From positions 62,001 through 126,000 of the forward strand of contig CALSRA010000010.1 in assembly GCA_943788635.1 (NCBI GenBank): DNA of 64,000 bases. The letters run 5' to 3'. The stretch is from an uncultured Alphaproteobacteria bacterium. Lineage in GTDB: Bacteria; Pseudomonadota; Alphaproteobacteria; UBA8366; GCA-2717185. The position numbers were made by a program, and so were the translations under genes. How positions within the stretch are numbered: the stretch's first letter is position 1; every line of letters begins with the position of its first letter. Positions 1 through 8,206 of the stretch are shown one piece after another. The notes under the pieces were generated by a model. The model was not told the origin of the DNA and did not search any database. It saw only the letters and a program-made list of their open reading frames with translations.

Positions 1-137
1 AATTGCTGCTTACGTTTGCTGATTCCGGCGAGGCAATCGTCCTGAAACCCGGTGAAGACGGTATTGTCAGCCCGGAAGAAAGGCATTGCGTGCAGCCGGT
101 TGGCGCCGTTGCCTTCCATGTCGAGTTCTGCCGCTGA
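1..137 (+). CDS. C-terminal end of a DUF1971/TehB-like cupin protein (partial)
   Basis: An open frame enters from the left edge with codons starting at base 3 and ends in TGA at 135-137. The 44 visible residues end in RHCVQPVGAVAFHVEFCR, which resembles the last strands of DUF1971 (YeaR/TehB-like) cupin domains, where a His before a V-P-V-G stretch is followed by F-x-V-E-F-Y-R. The start and most of the domain lie outside the window. The family link rests on this short tail only. The acyl-CoA dehydrogenase begins 85 bases downstream in the same direction and may share its transcript. Confidence 0.5.
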   Translation, partial: LLLTFADSGEAIVLKPGEDGIVSPEERHCVQPVGAVAFHVEFCR

Positions 138-222
138 AGGACCCGCAATGCGGTGCCTTGACAAAGGGCGGTGGGAATTGAAACTGATCCGGCCCGAAGA
201 ACCGAGAACAGGAAAACACCGA

Positions 223-1389
223 ATGGATTTCACGCTTCCCGAAGAACATCAGATGCTGAAGGATCTGGTGGCCCGTTTCGTCGATGACGAACTTATGCCA
301 TTGGAGGCGAATGTCCTTGCGCGGGAAATAAAGGGTGAGGAATGCCGCCTGACCGCGGAGGAGGAAGCGCCGTTGTTGCAGCAATGCCGGGAGCTTGGCC
401 TCTGGGGGCTTGATGTGCCCGAGGAATTCGGCGGCGCGGACCTGCCGGCGGTAGCGATGGTCGGGGTGAACGAGGAAATGGCCCGCACGATCGTGCCCTT
501 CGATTTCCCACCCGATTCACCAAACCTGCATATGCTCATGGCGACGGCCGATGAACGCCAGCGCGCGCTGTATCTCGAGCCCTATGCGAAGGGCGAGGCC
601 CATTCGGCCATCGCGATTTCCGAACCCGGCGCCGGCGGTGATCCGCAGGCAATGACGACCACGGCGGTTCAGGATGGCGATGACTGGGTTATCAATGGCC
701 GAAAGATCTGGATCAGCCGGGCGGCGCGCGCCGACTTCATCATCGTCATGGCGGTGACAGAAAAGGGCAAAGGTGCGCATGGCGGTATTACCGCCTTCGT
801 CGTTGAAAAAGACACGCCCGGAATGATTATCGAGCGGGCCATTCCCATGCTCGCGGGGCACATTACCTATGAACTGGTCTTTGACGACTGCCGCGTGTCG
901 AAAAGCCAGGTGCTCGGTAAAATGGGCTACGGCTTCGCGCCGATGCAGTTGCGGCTGACGGTGCGGCGTTTGCAGATGGGGGCCTGGGGCGTTGGCATGG
1001 CGCGCCGCGCGCTGGACATGATGTGCGAGCATGCCTCGCAGCGCGTGACATTTGGCACGCTGCTGGCCGACCGGCAGGCGGTCCAGTGGTGGATCGCCGA
1101 TGCCGCGACCAGGATTCACGCCTGCCGCTTGATGGTCTATGACGCGGCGGTCAAGCTTGATGCTGGCGGCGAGCTGCGCACCGAAGCATCGATGATCAAG
1201 GTGTTCGCAACCGAGATGGCGACGGAAGTGATCGACAACGCGATGCAGGCCTTCGGCGCGATGGGCATGACCAAGGAACTGCCGCTGCAGCTGATGGCGC
1301 AGAAGGTTCGCCTGATGCGGATGTATGAGGGGCCAAGCGAAGTCCACCGCATGGCGATTGCGCGCCGGACATTGCGCGGCGCACGCTAG
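223..1389 (+). CDS. acyl-CoA dehydrogenase family protein
   Basis: This is a 388-residue flavoenzyme of the acyl-CoA dehydrogenase family, expected to oxidise an acyl-CoA to the 2-enoyl-CoA and pass electrons to ETF. The N-terminal helical domain runs from MDFTLPEEHQML. The middle beta domain has the flavin-contacting stretch AISEPGAGGDP and NGRKIWIS. The C-terminal helical domain has AFGAMGMTKELPL and the catalytic-base region MRMYEGPSEVHRM, whose Glu fits the usual base position. The frame is open for 57 codons further upstream, but the ATG at 223 starts the conserved domain and gives a normal family length. The acyl-CoA substrate cannot be told from the sequence. Confidence 0.9.
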   Translation: MDFTLPEEHQMLKDLVARFVDDELMPLEANVLAREIKGEECRLTAEEEAPLLQQCRELGLWGLDVPEEFGGADLPAVAMVGVNEEMARTIVPFDFPPDSPNLHMLMATADERQRALYLEPYAKGEAHSAIAISEPGAGGDPQAMTTTAVQDGDDWVINGRKIWISRAARADFIIVMAVTEKGKGAHGGITAFVVEKDTPGMIIERAIPMLAGHITYELVFDDCRVSKSQVLGKMGYGFAPMQLRLTVRRLQMGAWGVGMARRALDMMCEHASQRVTFGTLLADRQAVQWWIADAATRIHACRLMVYDAAVKLDAGGELRTEASMIKVFATEMATEVIDNAMQAFGAMGMTKELPLQLMAQKVRLMRMYEGPSEVHRMAIARRTLRGAR

Positions 1390-1398
1390 GGCATCGCG

Positions 1399-1965
1399 CT
1401 AGTAGACCGCCTTGCGGAAGAACAGCGCCTGGCAATTGCATTTGTCGGTGCGCTGTTCGCACAGGAATTCCCCCTTGTCGCATTGTTCGCGCCAGTAGCT
1501 GTCCTGGCTGGTCCAGAACGTGAACCCCATCCGCTCCATCACGCCTTCGATCTTGGTGGAGCCGGGGCCGCGTTTGAAGGTCGCGATCAGTTTGTCGCCG
1601 CCCAGCCCGACCAGCTTGTCATGGACGATATTCAGCAGTTTCGAGCCAATGCGTTCGCCGCGATATTCCGGCAGCACCCCGATGGTCTGGATCACGCCGA
1701 TCGTGCCTTCGGTATCAGCTTCGCGCAGATCGTCCGGGAATTCGCTGACCCGGTTCTCCAGGAACGCTGCCAGCGTACCCTTCTTCAATACCGTGCCATG
1801 GGCGAAACCGATCAGCTCGTCATCATCCGACAGACACAGCACCATATAGGCGTTCGGACCCTTTGAGATCGAAGACGGGTTGGGGAAATAGCCCTTGCCG
1901 GAAATCCGATCCGCCAGCGCCAGGACCTGTTCCTGAAACAACGGCGTGTAATCTTCAAAATGCAT
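1399..1965 (-). CDS. GNAT family N-acetyltransferase
   Basis: This 188-residue protein carries a GNAT acetyl-CoA-binding motif A, IQTIGVLPEYRGERIGSKLL, where the R-G-E-R-I-G segment matches the pyrophosphate-binding loop. The acceptor substrate is unknown. The C-terminal tail has a run of cysteines (CDKGEFLCEQ and DKCNC) that may bind a metal; this is inference. Two in-frame ATGs lie close together. The one at 1965 is preferred because a GGAGG sequence sits seven bases before it but directly abuts the ATG at 1971. It converges on the acyl-CoA dehydrogenase with nine bases between the stop codons. Confidence 0.8.
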   Translation of the reverse strand: MHFEDYTPLFQEQVLALADRISGKGYFPNPSSISKGPNAYMVLCLSDDDELIGFAHGTVLKKGTLAAFLENRVSEFPDDLREADTEGTIGVIQTIGVLPEYRGERIGSKLLNIVHDKLVGLGGDKLIATFKRGPGSTKIEGVMERMGFTFWTSQDSYWREQCDKGEFLCEQRTDKCNCQALFFRKAVY

Positions 1966-2165
1966 CACCATACCTCCCAGGCCGAATTGTCACCGGCGTA
2001 ACGGTGCTGTCGACGCACCATTATAACGCACATTCTCCCGAATGTGCCTCGTGAATACTTCATATCCGATTTTGGCCCGGAAAACCGTTGATTCAGGTCA
2101 ATGCGGCGACGGCCGGATGGCGTGCATGCTACGCCCGTAATGACGAATTTAAAGAGGAATCTGCG

Positions 2166-2858
2166 ATGCAGGCCAAGGATATCATGACCGTCAATGTCAT
2201 CTCCGTTACCGAGGATACGCCCGTTCACGAGGTCGTGGGCTTGCTGTTGAAGCACCGGATCAGCGCGGTGCCGGTTATCGATTCCGAACGACACGTCATC
2301 GGCATCGTCAGCGAGGGCGACCTGCTGCGGCCGGAAGGCAATGAACGCATTGCGGTTGAGCGTCCCTGGTGGCTGGAGGCGGTTTTCGCCGGGAAATCCG
2401 TTGAGTTCAAGAAGTCGGATGCTCGCACGGTCAGTACCGTGATGACGCGCGATGTTTTTACGGTCGCTGGCGATACGCCGCTGAATGAAATTGCCCAGAT
2501 CCTGGAAAGCCAGCACATCAAGCGGGTGCCGGTACTGGAAAAAGGCCGACTGGTCGGGATCGTCAGCCGCGCCAATCTGCTGCACGGGCTTGCCGCCGCC
2601 ATCGTTGAACGACATGAACCCGGTGCTGCGCGGGACCGTGAAATCCGCGACGAGCTACTGCAGATACTGCTGGATGAACACGACCTCGATACGGTTCTTG
2701 TCAACGTCACCGTTGCCGATGGCAAGGTCCGGCTTTGGGGTGTGGTTGAAAACAGTAAAGAAGCTGCGGTGGCGGAACGTGTCGCCAGGACACTGCCCGG
2801 CGTAACGTCGGTTGAAAACAATCTCGGGACCGGGCCGCTGACGGGCGTCCCGATCTGA
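2166..2858 (+). CDS. CBS domain pair and BON domain protein
   Basis: This 230-residue cytoplasmic protein has two CBS domains (about residues 1-60, starting MQAKDIMTVNVISV, and 85-145, starting VSTVMTRDVFTV) followed by a BON domain (about 160-225, with VNVTVADGKVRLWGVV and VENNLG). CBS pairs usually bind adenylate-type nucleotides, and BON domains are linked to phospholipid or membrane association. This CBS-CBS-BON order is common in alphaproteobacteria, but the role is mostly unknown. The start at 2166 is chosen over the longer frame because AGAGGA lies seven bases upstream and the first CBS domain begins there. It is divergent from the GNAT gene across 200 bases. Confidence 0.85.
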   Translation: MQAKDIMTVNVISVTEDTPVHEVVGLLLKHRISAVPVIDSERHVIGIVSEGDLLRPEGNERIAVERPWWLEAVFAGKSVEFKKSDARTVSTVMTRDVFTVAGDTPLNEIAQILESQHIKRVPVLEKGRLVGIVSRANLLHGLAAAIVERHEPGAARDREIRDELLQILLDEHDLDTVLVNVTVADGKVRLWGVVENSKEAAVAERVARTLPGVTSVENNLGTGPLTGVPI

Positions 2859-2956
2859 GGTGCGTGACGGGCGCGGCAGTACTGCCCCCCACTGGCTGCC
2901 GCGCCCCGATCCCCCTATAGTCGCCGGTACTGTTGTGAATATCGGGGGGATCAATC

Positions 2957-3670
2957 ATGATGCGGCATATCGGGGCGTTGTTGCCGGCGACCAATACGAT
3001 CATCGAAACCGAATACAGCCAGTTGCCGCAGGACGTACTGATGTTTCACTACGCGCGCTGCGACAAGGTCAGCGCCGGGACGCCCTTCCACCCCAGCAAG
3101 GATGAAGACGTTGCCTATCAGGCGAAGATGCTCAGCTATGCCAAGGTTGAAGTGATCGGCGTTATCCAGACCTCCGCCAGCCTGTTTGAGCAAGGATATG
3201 ATGCGCGGGTCAAGAAGATGATCGCGGAGAATGCCGGCGTTCCCGGCCTGACCTCGGCAGAGGAAATCGGTAAGGCCGTGAAGGCGCTGGGGGCACAGCG
3301 TATCGGTATCGTGACGCCCTATTCGAACGAGGTCATCCAGCGCGCCGCGGATTATTACGGTGAACATTTCGGGCTGGTTGCTTCGGGATTGGAAGGTTTC
3401 GGCGCGACCGATGCCTACAGTATCGGCAATATCAGCCCCGACACGGCGACCGAGGCACTGAAGCGGCTTGATACGCCGGAGATCGAGGTCTTCATTTTAC
3501 CCGGCGGCAATTTCCAGACGATGAAATACCTGGACGGCTGGGAAGCGGCAATCGGCAAACCGGTTATCGCCACCAATCAGGCGCTGGTCTGGGGGGCGAT
3601 GAACGCGCTCGGTATCCGCGACAGCCTGCCCGACCGGGGCCGGCTGCTCGCGGATAATCCGAAGGGCTAA
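2957..3670 (+). CDS. Asp/Glu racemase-superfamily protein (maleate isomerase-like), cysteines absent
   Basis: This 237-residue protein has the fold signature of maleate isomerase and arylmalonate decarboxylase: N-terminal IGALLPATNTIIE, central GAQRIGIVTPYSNEV, and C-terminal KPVIATNQALVWGAMNALG. Characterised maleate isomerases use two cysteines. Here the first site reads VIQTSAS, with Gln71 where Cys is expected, and the second reads ILPGGNFQT with no Cys. The only cysteine in the protein is Cys35. It is therefore either a member with different chemistry or a binding protein. A G-rich ribosome-binding site precedes the ATG by six bases. The gene stands alone between the CBS protein and an opposing flavin enzyme. 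Confidence 0.75.
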   Translation: MMRHIGALLPATNTIIETEYSQLPQDVLMFHYARCDKVSAGTPFHPSKDEDVAYQAKMLSYAKVEVIGVIQTSASLFEQGYDARVKKMIAENAGVPGLTSAEEIGKAVKALGAQRIGIVTPYSNEVIQRAADYYGEHFGLVASGLEGFGATDAYSIGNISPDTATEALKRLDTPEIEVFILPGGNFQTMKYLDGWEAAIGKPVIATNQALVWGAMNALGIRDSLPDRGRLLADNPKG

Positions 3671-3698
3671 ATCATAGAATGCTCAGAGGTGATGTGCC

Positions 3699-4733
3699 TT
3701 ACGGCATGCCCTTCTGGACCTTCGGGAAGACTTCTTCCGCCATCAGGTGGAAGGAATCCAGCACCTGCCCCTGCGGCATGCCGATGCCCTGTACGCTCAT
3801 GATGATGTGGTTCACGCCCAGCACCTCGTTATAGCGCAGCATTTCCTTGGCCACCTCGTCCGGGTCGCCGACGATAAAACGGTCCCGGGCCAGTTCTTCG
3901 TAATCCTGGGTGATGTCGCGGTCGCCCGCCGCCATCGCCTTGTCCTGGCCCCATTCGGCATAGACGTCATACATTGACTTGATATACGGGCCGGCGACCT
4001 TGACCGCCTCGTCATGGGTTCGCGCGCAGAATACTTCGCGCCGCATTGGCAGTTCTTTCGGGAAGGGCTTGCCGACCCGATCCAGTTCTTCCTTGTAGAT
4101 ATCCATCTGACGAATGAAGGTTTCCATCTTCTGGTGCGGGTTCAGGTACCAGCAATCGCCCAGCCGCGCGGCCCGCCGGATCGCGTTATCGGCATTGGCG
4201 CCGATCCAGACCGGCGGGTGCGGGTCCTGCTGGAGCGGCGATGAAATCCCGGCATTGTCCAGCTCGAACTTGTCGCCGGTCATGGTGACGCTTTCCTCGG
4301 TCCAAAGCCGCTTGATTGCTTCCAGGTTCTGCTCGAAGCCTTTGACCCCTTCGCCCTTCTTCACGCCGAACGCCTTGTATTCGACATCCCGGTAGCCCAG
4401 CGCGCAGCCAAAGATCATGCGCCCGCCGGACATCAGGTCCATTGTCGCAAAGGTTTCCGCTACCTCCAGCGGGTTATGCAGGGTCAACAGCACGATGCCC
4501 GCGTTCAACCGCATGTCGGGCGCTTCGGCCATGACCCGGCACAGGTAGGGAATCTGTGTCATTTCCCGGTGCGGGTAGGACGAAAAATGCGATCCCTTGG
4601 TGATCGAGTCATAGCCCAGACTGTTCAGCACCCTTGCCTGTTCCATCAGTTCCTCGAACCGGGCCGGCATGTTGTCGTTCCAGTCGAATACGCCGCGTTG
4701 CATCACGCCGAATTGCATTTTCTTTTCGGTCAT
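3699..4733 (-). CDS. LLM class flavin-dependent oxidoreductase
   Basis: This 344-residue protein belongs to the bacterial luciferase-like TIM-barrel monooxygenase superfamily, which uses reduced FMN or F420. Visible family features are LNAGIVLLTLHNPLEVAE, DLMSGGRMIFGCALGYR and PPVWIGANADNAIRRAARLGD. The substrate is not predictable. The ATG at 4733 follows an AGGA by about four bases, and a second ATG at 4718 is possible. It is followed on the same strand by nothing within the next gene boundary and preceded by the DM13 protein, 39 bases away, which may share its transcript. Confidence 0.85.
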   Translation of the reverse strand: MTEKKMQFGVMQRGVFDWNDNMPARFEELMEQARVLNSLGYDSITKGSHFSSYPHREMTQIPYLCRVMAEAPDMRLNAGIVLLTLHNPLEVAETFATMDLMSGGRMIFGCALGYRDVEYKAFGVKKGEGVKGFEQNLEAIKRLWTEESVTMTGDKFELDNAGISSPLQQDPHPPVWIGANADNAIRRAARLGDCWYLNPHQKMETFIRQMDIYKEELDRVGKPFPKELPMRREVFCARTHDEAVKVAGPYIKSMYDVYAEWGQDKAMAAGDRDITQDYEELARDRFIVGDPDEVAKEMLRYNEVLGVNHIIMSVQGIGMPQGQVLDSFHLMAEEVFPKVQKGMP

Positions 4734-4772
4734 TTTTCCTGTTTGCCTTTGTTATGTAATTGGATATCAGGG

Positions 4773-5255
4773 TTATCGGAATGCCAGATCCGCCGGTGAA
4801 ATCAGCGCACCGAACTGTTCGCACCAGATTATGACGCTGCTGTAATCCTGCAATGTCACTCCGTCTGGGATCGTGTATTTCTGGCTGCCCTCAAAAGACC
4901 GCAGGCGACCCAGGTCGATGAACATGGCGTCGTCCAGATCCGACGAGGCCCTGATTTCAGCTTTTGGCACCAGGTAGATATGGTATTTTGGTCCCGGTCC
5001 GACTTTGAAATCCGGCTCCAGAAAGACAGTCTTCTCGTAAACCGTTACGCGTCCGGAACCGTAATGGACCGGGTCAGATGGTTGTGCGTGGATGAAGGTT
5101 CCGTTGGCAACGACCGCGCTCTGCTCCGCGGCGCTCAGGTTTTCCATCGCGGGTGGCGGCGGGAACACATAGGGAAACAGGAAGAAGCCGAGCGCAACGC
5201 CGAACCCTGCGCCCAGAATGCCGCCGCCGAGGAATACCGAAATATAGCGCCACAT
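4773..5255 (-). CDS. DM13 domain protein with N-terminal membrane anchor
   Basis: This is a 160-residue protein. Residues 7-32 form one glycine-rich hydrophobic segment (FLGGGILGAGFGVALGFFLF), likely an uncleaved anchor or signal. Residues about 50-160 match the DM13 domain, with GSGRVTVYEK near its start, YHIYLVP in the middle and a conserved ending VIIWCEQFGALISPADL containing the domain's single cysteine. DM13 domains are proposed to be extracytoplasmic redox or electron-transfer modules; the partner here is unknown. The start at 5255 is chosen because AGGGAAGAG precedes it and it begins the hydrophobic segment. A longer start at 5276 is possible. Confidence 0.8.
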   Translation of the reverse strand: MWRYISVFLGGGILGAGFGVALGFFLFPYVFPPPPAMENLSAAEQSAVVANGTFIHAQPSDPVHYGSGRVTVYEKTVFLEPDFKVGPGPKYHIYLVPKAEIRASSDLDDAMFIDLGRLRSFEGSQKYTIPDGVTLQDYSSVIIWCEQFGALISPADLAFR

Positions 5256-5431
5256 GGTCGTTCTCTTCCCTTGCAATGAACCTGCACCAGTGCTGATGCA
5301 GACAGTATAGCCGCTGTTTTTCGGCCACGATTAAAATTTCCTGTGATCGGCAGAAGATGACGGGGGGTTGCTTGTGGCGGTCGCCCTCGCCGATAGTAAC
5401 GGTTCTTGTTATCTGCTTCGGGAGGATTGTC

Positions 5432-6283
5432 ATGACCAGTGTGCTGACGGCGGAACAGGTTGCGGGATACCGCCATGATGGATTTCATTTCCCGGTCACC
5501 GGTATCGGCGCCGAACACGCAAGGGCGGCGCGGGCCGAACTGGAAGCCTATGAAGCCAGCATGGGTGGGACGCTGACGGAACTTGATCGCTCCGCCCGTT
5601 ACAAGCTGCATGTGAAACTGCCCTGGGCGCATGGCATCGTGACCCATCCCGCCGTTCTGGATGCGGTGGAATCCGTGATCGGGCCGGATATCCTGGTCTG
5701 GACCAGCACCTTCTTCGTCAAGGAACCCAGGACCGACGCCGTAACGCTTTGGCATCAGGATGCGACCTATTTCGGCCTGCGCCCGCATGATCACATTACC
5801 GCCTGGGTCGCGCTGAGCGACGCTTCCGCCACATCGGGCTGCATGACCTTCATTCCCGAAAACGGCGCGGCGCGGCTGTATCACCACAAGGCCAATGTCG
5901 AACCGAACAGCATCAATGGCGGTGGTCAGGCCATTGTCGAGACATTCGACGAGGATTCAGGCGTGCGGGGCATGCTTCGGACGGGGGAATTTTCATTGCA
6001 CCATACGCTGTGCGTCCATAGTTCCCCGCCGAATGAATCGGATGATCGCCGCATCGGCTATGGCATCAGCTTCATCCCGGCCACCACCCGCCATATTGGC
6101 ACAACGCGGCAGCGTGCCATGCTGGTGCGTGGTGAAGACCGCTACGGAAATTTTGAACTGGAGGCGCATCCCGGTGCCGATGCCGCCGCGAATCTGGCCG
6201 AATACGAAAAAAGTATCGAAAGCTACAACACCGGATATGCCGAGCAGATCGCCTGGCACGAAGAAGGCCGGGTCCGCAGTTGA
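5432..6283 (+). CDS. phytanoyl-CoA dioxygenase (PhyH) family protein
   Basis: This 283-residue protein is a non-haem Fe(II) and 2-oxoglutarate-dependent oxygenase of the PhyH family. The iron-binding HxD pair is visible at His108 and Asp110 in LWHQDATYF. His196 in CVHSS fits the distal iron ligand, and the following RRIGYGISF supplies the arginine expected to hold 2-oxoglutarate. The hydroxylated substrate is unknown; marine members act on many small metabolites. GGGAGGATT precedes the ATG at 5432, which is preferred over a start 75 bases upstream. A GlcG-like gene follows after 34 bases on the same strand. Confidence 0.88.
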   Translation: MTSVLTAEQVAGYRHDGFHFPVTGIGAEHARAARAELEAYEASMGGTLTELDRSARYKLHVKLPWAHGIVTHPAVLDAVESVIGPDILVWTSTFFVKEPRTDAVTLWHQDATYFGLRPHDHITAWVALSDASATSGCMTFIPENGAARLYHHKANVEPNSINGGGQAIVETFDEDSGVRGMLRTGEFSLHHTLCVHSSPPNESDDRRIGYGISFIPATTRHIGTTRQRAMLVRGEDRYGNFELEAHPGADAAANLAEYEKSIESYNTGYAEQIAWHEEGRVRS

Positions 6284-6317
6284 GCGGGAAGATGAACGAG
6301 CAGAGGAGAGAGACGCC

Positions 6318-6713
6318 ATGTCGCTGACACGCGCGGAAGCCAACATTATTGCCGACGCTGCAATCGCCAAGGCGGAGGCGCTGAACATCGGTATCAATGT
6401 CGCGGTGGTGGACAGCGGCGGTCGGCTGGTCACCTTCCAGCGCATGGATAATGCGACCTGGGCCGGTGCCTATGGCAGCCAGGGCAAGGCGATTGCTTCG
6501 GTTGCCTTCGGTCGTTCCAGCGCCGAATTGCAGGAACGCGCAGCCCACCCGACGCTGATTGGCATTCGTGCGGCGGAAGGCGAGCATATGATCATGGGCC
6601 AGGGGGCGATGCCGATTTTCCGCGACGGCCGGGTCATTGGCGCCTGCGGTGTCGGCGGCGGTACGTCGCAACAGGACGAGGATTGCGCGGTTGCGGGGAT
6701 CGCCGCGCTTTAA
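6318..6713 (+). CDS. GlcG/HbpS family haem-binding-like protein
   Basis: This 131-residue protein matches the GlcG/HbpS domain (formerly DUF336) over its whole length: LTRAEANIIADAAIAKA, NVAVVDSGGRLVTFQRMD, then QGKAIASVAFG and a glycine-rich end GRVIGACGVGGGTSQQDE. Members bind haem or cobalamin-like ligands, or act as subunits near glycolate and diol enzymes. No signal peptide is seen, so it is probably cytoplasmic. AGAGGAGAG lies ten bases before the ATG. It lies between a PhyH oxygenase and a hydroxyacid dehydrogenase on the same strand, which suggests a small catabolic cluster (inference). Confidence 0.85.
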   Translation: MSLTRAEANIIADAAIAKAEALNIGINVAVVDSGGRLVTFQRMDNATWAGAYGSQGKAIASVAFGRSSAELQERAAHPTLIGIRAAEGEHMIMGQGAMPIFRDGRVIGACGVGGGTSQQDEDCAVAGIAAL

Positions 6714-6786
6714 GGGTCGTGCGGCAATCCCGGTGTCTGGCCGCGTAACGTCCGGGAATGAAATTGTGTAACCGCAGGGGAATGCC

Positions 6787-7728
6787 ATGGCGCTGCTTAT
6801 CGTCAATCTGGATCAACAGATCGGCAGTCAACAGGAATGGATCGATACGGTCGCCAGTCAGCTTCCCGGCATGGCACTGCGGCTCTGGCCTGATATCGGT
6901 GATCCGGCGGATATCGAATACCTCGCCTTCGTGCGGCCCGATTTCGGCGTGCTGCCGCCGCTGCCCAATCTGAAGGCGATGTTCAGCCGGTCCGCCGGCG
7001 TGGACGGGTTCATCAACCACCCGAAAATTCCCAAGGTGCCGCTTGGCAAGGTCGAACCGTCGCGTGGCGACCCGATGATGACCGAATATGTCGTCATGCA
7101 TGTGCTGCGCCTGCACCGCGACATGCCCCGCTATCAGCAGGCCCAGGCCGAAAAGGACTGGTACCGGGACGTGGTGCCGATTGTCCGCCCCGAACAGCGG
7201 CGCGTCGGGTTTCTGGGATTCGGCATGATGGCCAAGGCACCGGCGCTGGTGCTGAAATCACTGGAATTCGATGTGAAGGCCTGGGTCCGCAGTCCGCGCG
7301 AACACGAAGAAGTACCCATTATGCACGGGCAGGACCAGCTCGAAGCGTTCCTCGGAGAGACCGATATAGCGGTCTGCCTGCTGCCGCTGACAAAGGAGAC
7401 CGAGGGCATTTTCTGCGACCGTACCTTCGCGATGATGCCGAAAGGGGCGATGCTGGTGAATGTCGGGCGCGGCAAGCATGTGGTGAACGACGACCTGATT
7501 GCGGCGCTGGATTCCGGGCAGCTTTCCTATGCGGCGCTGGATGCGCATTACCCCGAACCGCTGCCGCCGGAAAGCCCGTTATGGGCGCATCCCAAGGTGA
7601 CGGTCATGCCGCATGTGGCCCGCCGCCCGACCGTGGCGCTGCTGGTCGCGGGGATCGCTGAAAACATTGCACGGGTGGAAGCTGGTCAATCGCTGTTGCA
7701 GGAAATCGACCCCGCCGCCGGGTACTGA
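6787..7728 (+). CDS. D-isomer-specific 2-hydroxyacid dehydrogenase (GhrA-like)
   Basis: This 313-residue NAD(P)-dependent enzyme resembles glyoxylate/hydroxypyruvate reductase A. It shows the nucleotide-binding loop GFLGFGMMAK (the last glycine of the usual G-x-G-x-x-G is Ala), the substrate and cofactor stretch MLVNVGRGKHVVNDD with the catalytic Arg, ALDAHYPEPLP with the Glu, and PHVARRPT with the catalytic His. It would reduce 2-oxoacids such as glyoxylate or hydroxypyruvate. GGGGAA precedes the ATG. It follows the GlcG-like gene by 73 bases. Confidence 0.85.
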   Translation: MALLIVNLDQQIGSQQEWIDTVASQLPGMALRLWPDIGDPADIEYLAFVRPDFGVLPPLPNLKAMFSRSAGVDGFINHPKIPKVPLGKVEPSRGDPMMTEYVVMHVLRLHRDMPRYQQAQAEKDWYRDVVPIVRPEQRRVGFLGFGMMAKAPALVLKSLEFDVKAWVRSPREHEEVPIMHGQDQLEAFLGETDIAVCLLPLTKETEGIFCDRTFAMMPKGAMLVNVGRGKHVVNDDLIAALDSGQLSYAALDAHYPEPLPPESPLWAHPKVTVMPHVARRPTVALLVAGIAENIARVEAGQSLLQEIDPAAGY

Positions 7729-7742
7729 GCGGATGTGACGCA

Positions 7743-7967
7743 TCAGCTGCAGCAGCCATCCCCGGCCTGGATCGGTGGGCAGGGCACCGTGCCGTAGGAA
7801 CAGAACACGCAGCAATCGCCCGGTTTCGGTTTGAGGACCACGGCGCAGCCCTTGCAGTCATAGAAATACTGGCAGGCATCGGTCGGCATCGTTTCGGATT
7901 CCACATGCCCGCATTCAGGACAGGTGATATCCGATTGCAGGATCAGCTCGTCCGGCGTCGTTTCCAT
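7743..7967 (-). CDS. GDCCVxC domain protein, Cys-rich, in merF operon
   Basis: This 74-residue soluble protein has eleven cysteines: CPEC at 16-19, Cys32, DCKGC at 38-41, the family-defining GDCCVFC at 50-56, Cys63 and a terminal CC at 72-73. GDCCVxC proteins are small putative metal- or selenium-linked proteins often found beside mercury transport genes. Its start overlaps the end of merF by 25 bases, so translation is probably coupled. The longer frame to 8093 runs antiparallel through merF sequence in another frame and is rejected. A role in accepting Hg(II) on the cytoplasmic side of MerF is inference. Confidence 0.85.
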   Translation of the reverse strand: METTPDELILQSDITCPECGHVESETMPTDACQYFYDCKGCAVVLKPKPGDCCVFCSYGTVPCPPIQAGDGCCS

Positions 7968-8149
7968 AGCGCGTATCCCGTGATGACAAGGAAAATTGCA
8001 AGCAGTGGCAACAGGACCACATCCAGCATGCCTACCAGCGCCGACAGGCCAATTGCGCCAAAGACGATGACAAGGATCGGCGTGAAACAGCACAACGCCG
8101 TCAATGCCGTACCGATGATGCCCAGTTTCAGAAGTGATTTATCGTTCAT
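7943..8149 (-). CDS. merF: mercury transporter MerF
   Basis: This 68-residue membrane protein has two transmembrane segments (about 6-40 and 44-62). The vicinal cysteine pair of MerF lies in the first, in TALCCFTP (Cys20 and Cys21), and GAIGLSALVGMLD forms the loop between helices. MerF moves Hg(II) into the cytoplasm for reduction. Standard MerF proteins of about 81 residues carry a second CC pair near the C terminus. This one ends KRRRTS without it. GGAAGG precedes the ATG, and a MerR-type promoter lies immediately upstream. No merA, merP or merB is visible in the window. Confidence 0.88.
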   Translation of the reverse strand: MNDKSLLKLGIIGTALTALCCFTPILVIVFGAIGLSALVGMLDVVLLPLLAIFLVITGYALWKRRRTS

Positions 8150-8155
8150 GAATGC

Positions 8156-8186
8156 AGTATCCTTCCTGTTGTGACTACAGGATCAA
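8156..8186 (-). promoter_or_regulatory. MerR-type promoter and operator for merF
   Basis: Read on the minus strand, TTGATC (8181-8186) and GATACT (8156-8161) are separated by exactly 19 bases, the overlong spacer that MerR-family activators require. The spacer is filled by a dyad, CCTGTAGT-C-ACAACAGG (8165-8181), with 7 of 8 arm positions paired. The merF ATG follows at 8149 with a GGAAGG ribosome-binding site between. The divergent merR gene starts at 8207, so the same site can control both. Confidence 0.85.
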
Positions 8187-8206
8187 GCGGAAAAGGAACG
8201 GCGGCG

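Noticed and set aside
8171-8206. GTG start for merR at 8171
   Set aside because: It falls inside the MerR operator dyad, and the added residues precede the conserved HTH. The ATG at 8207 has its own ribosome-binding site.
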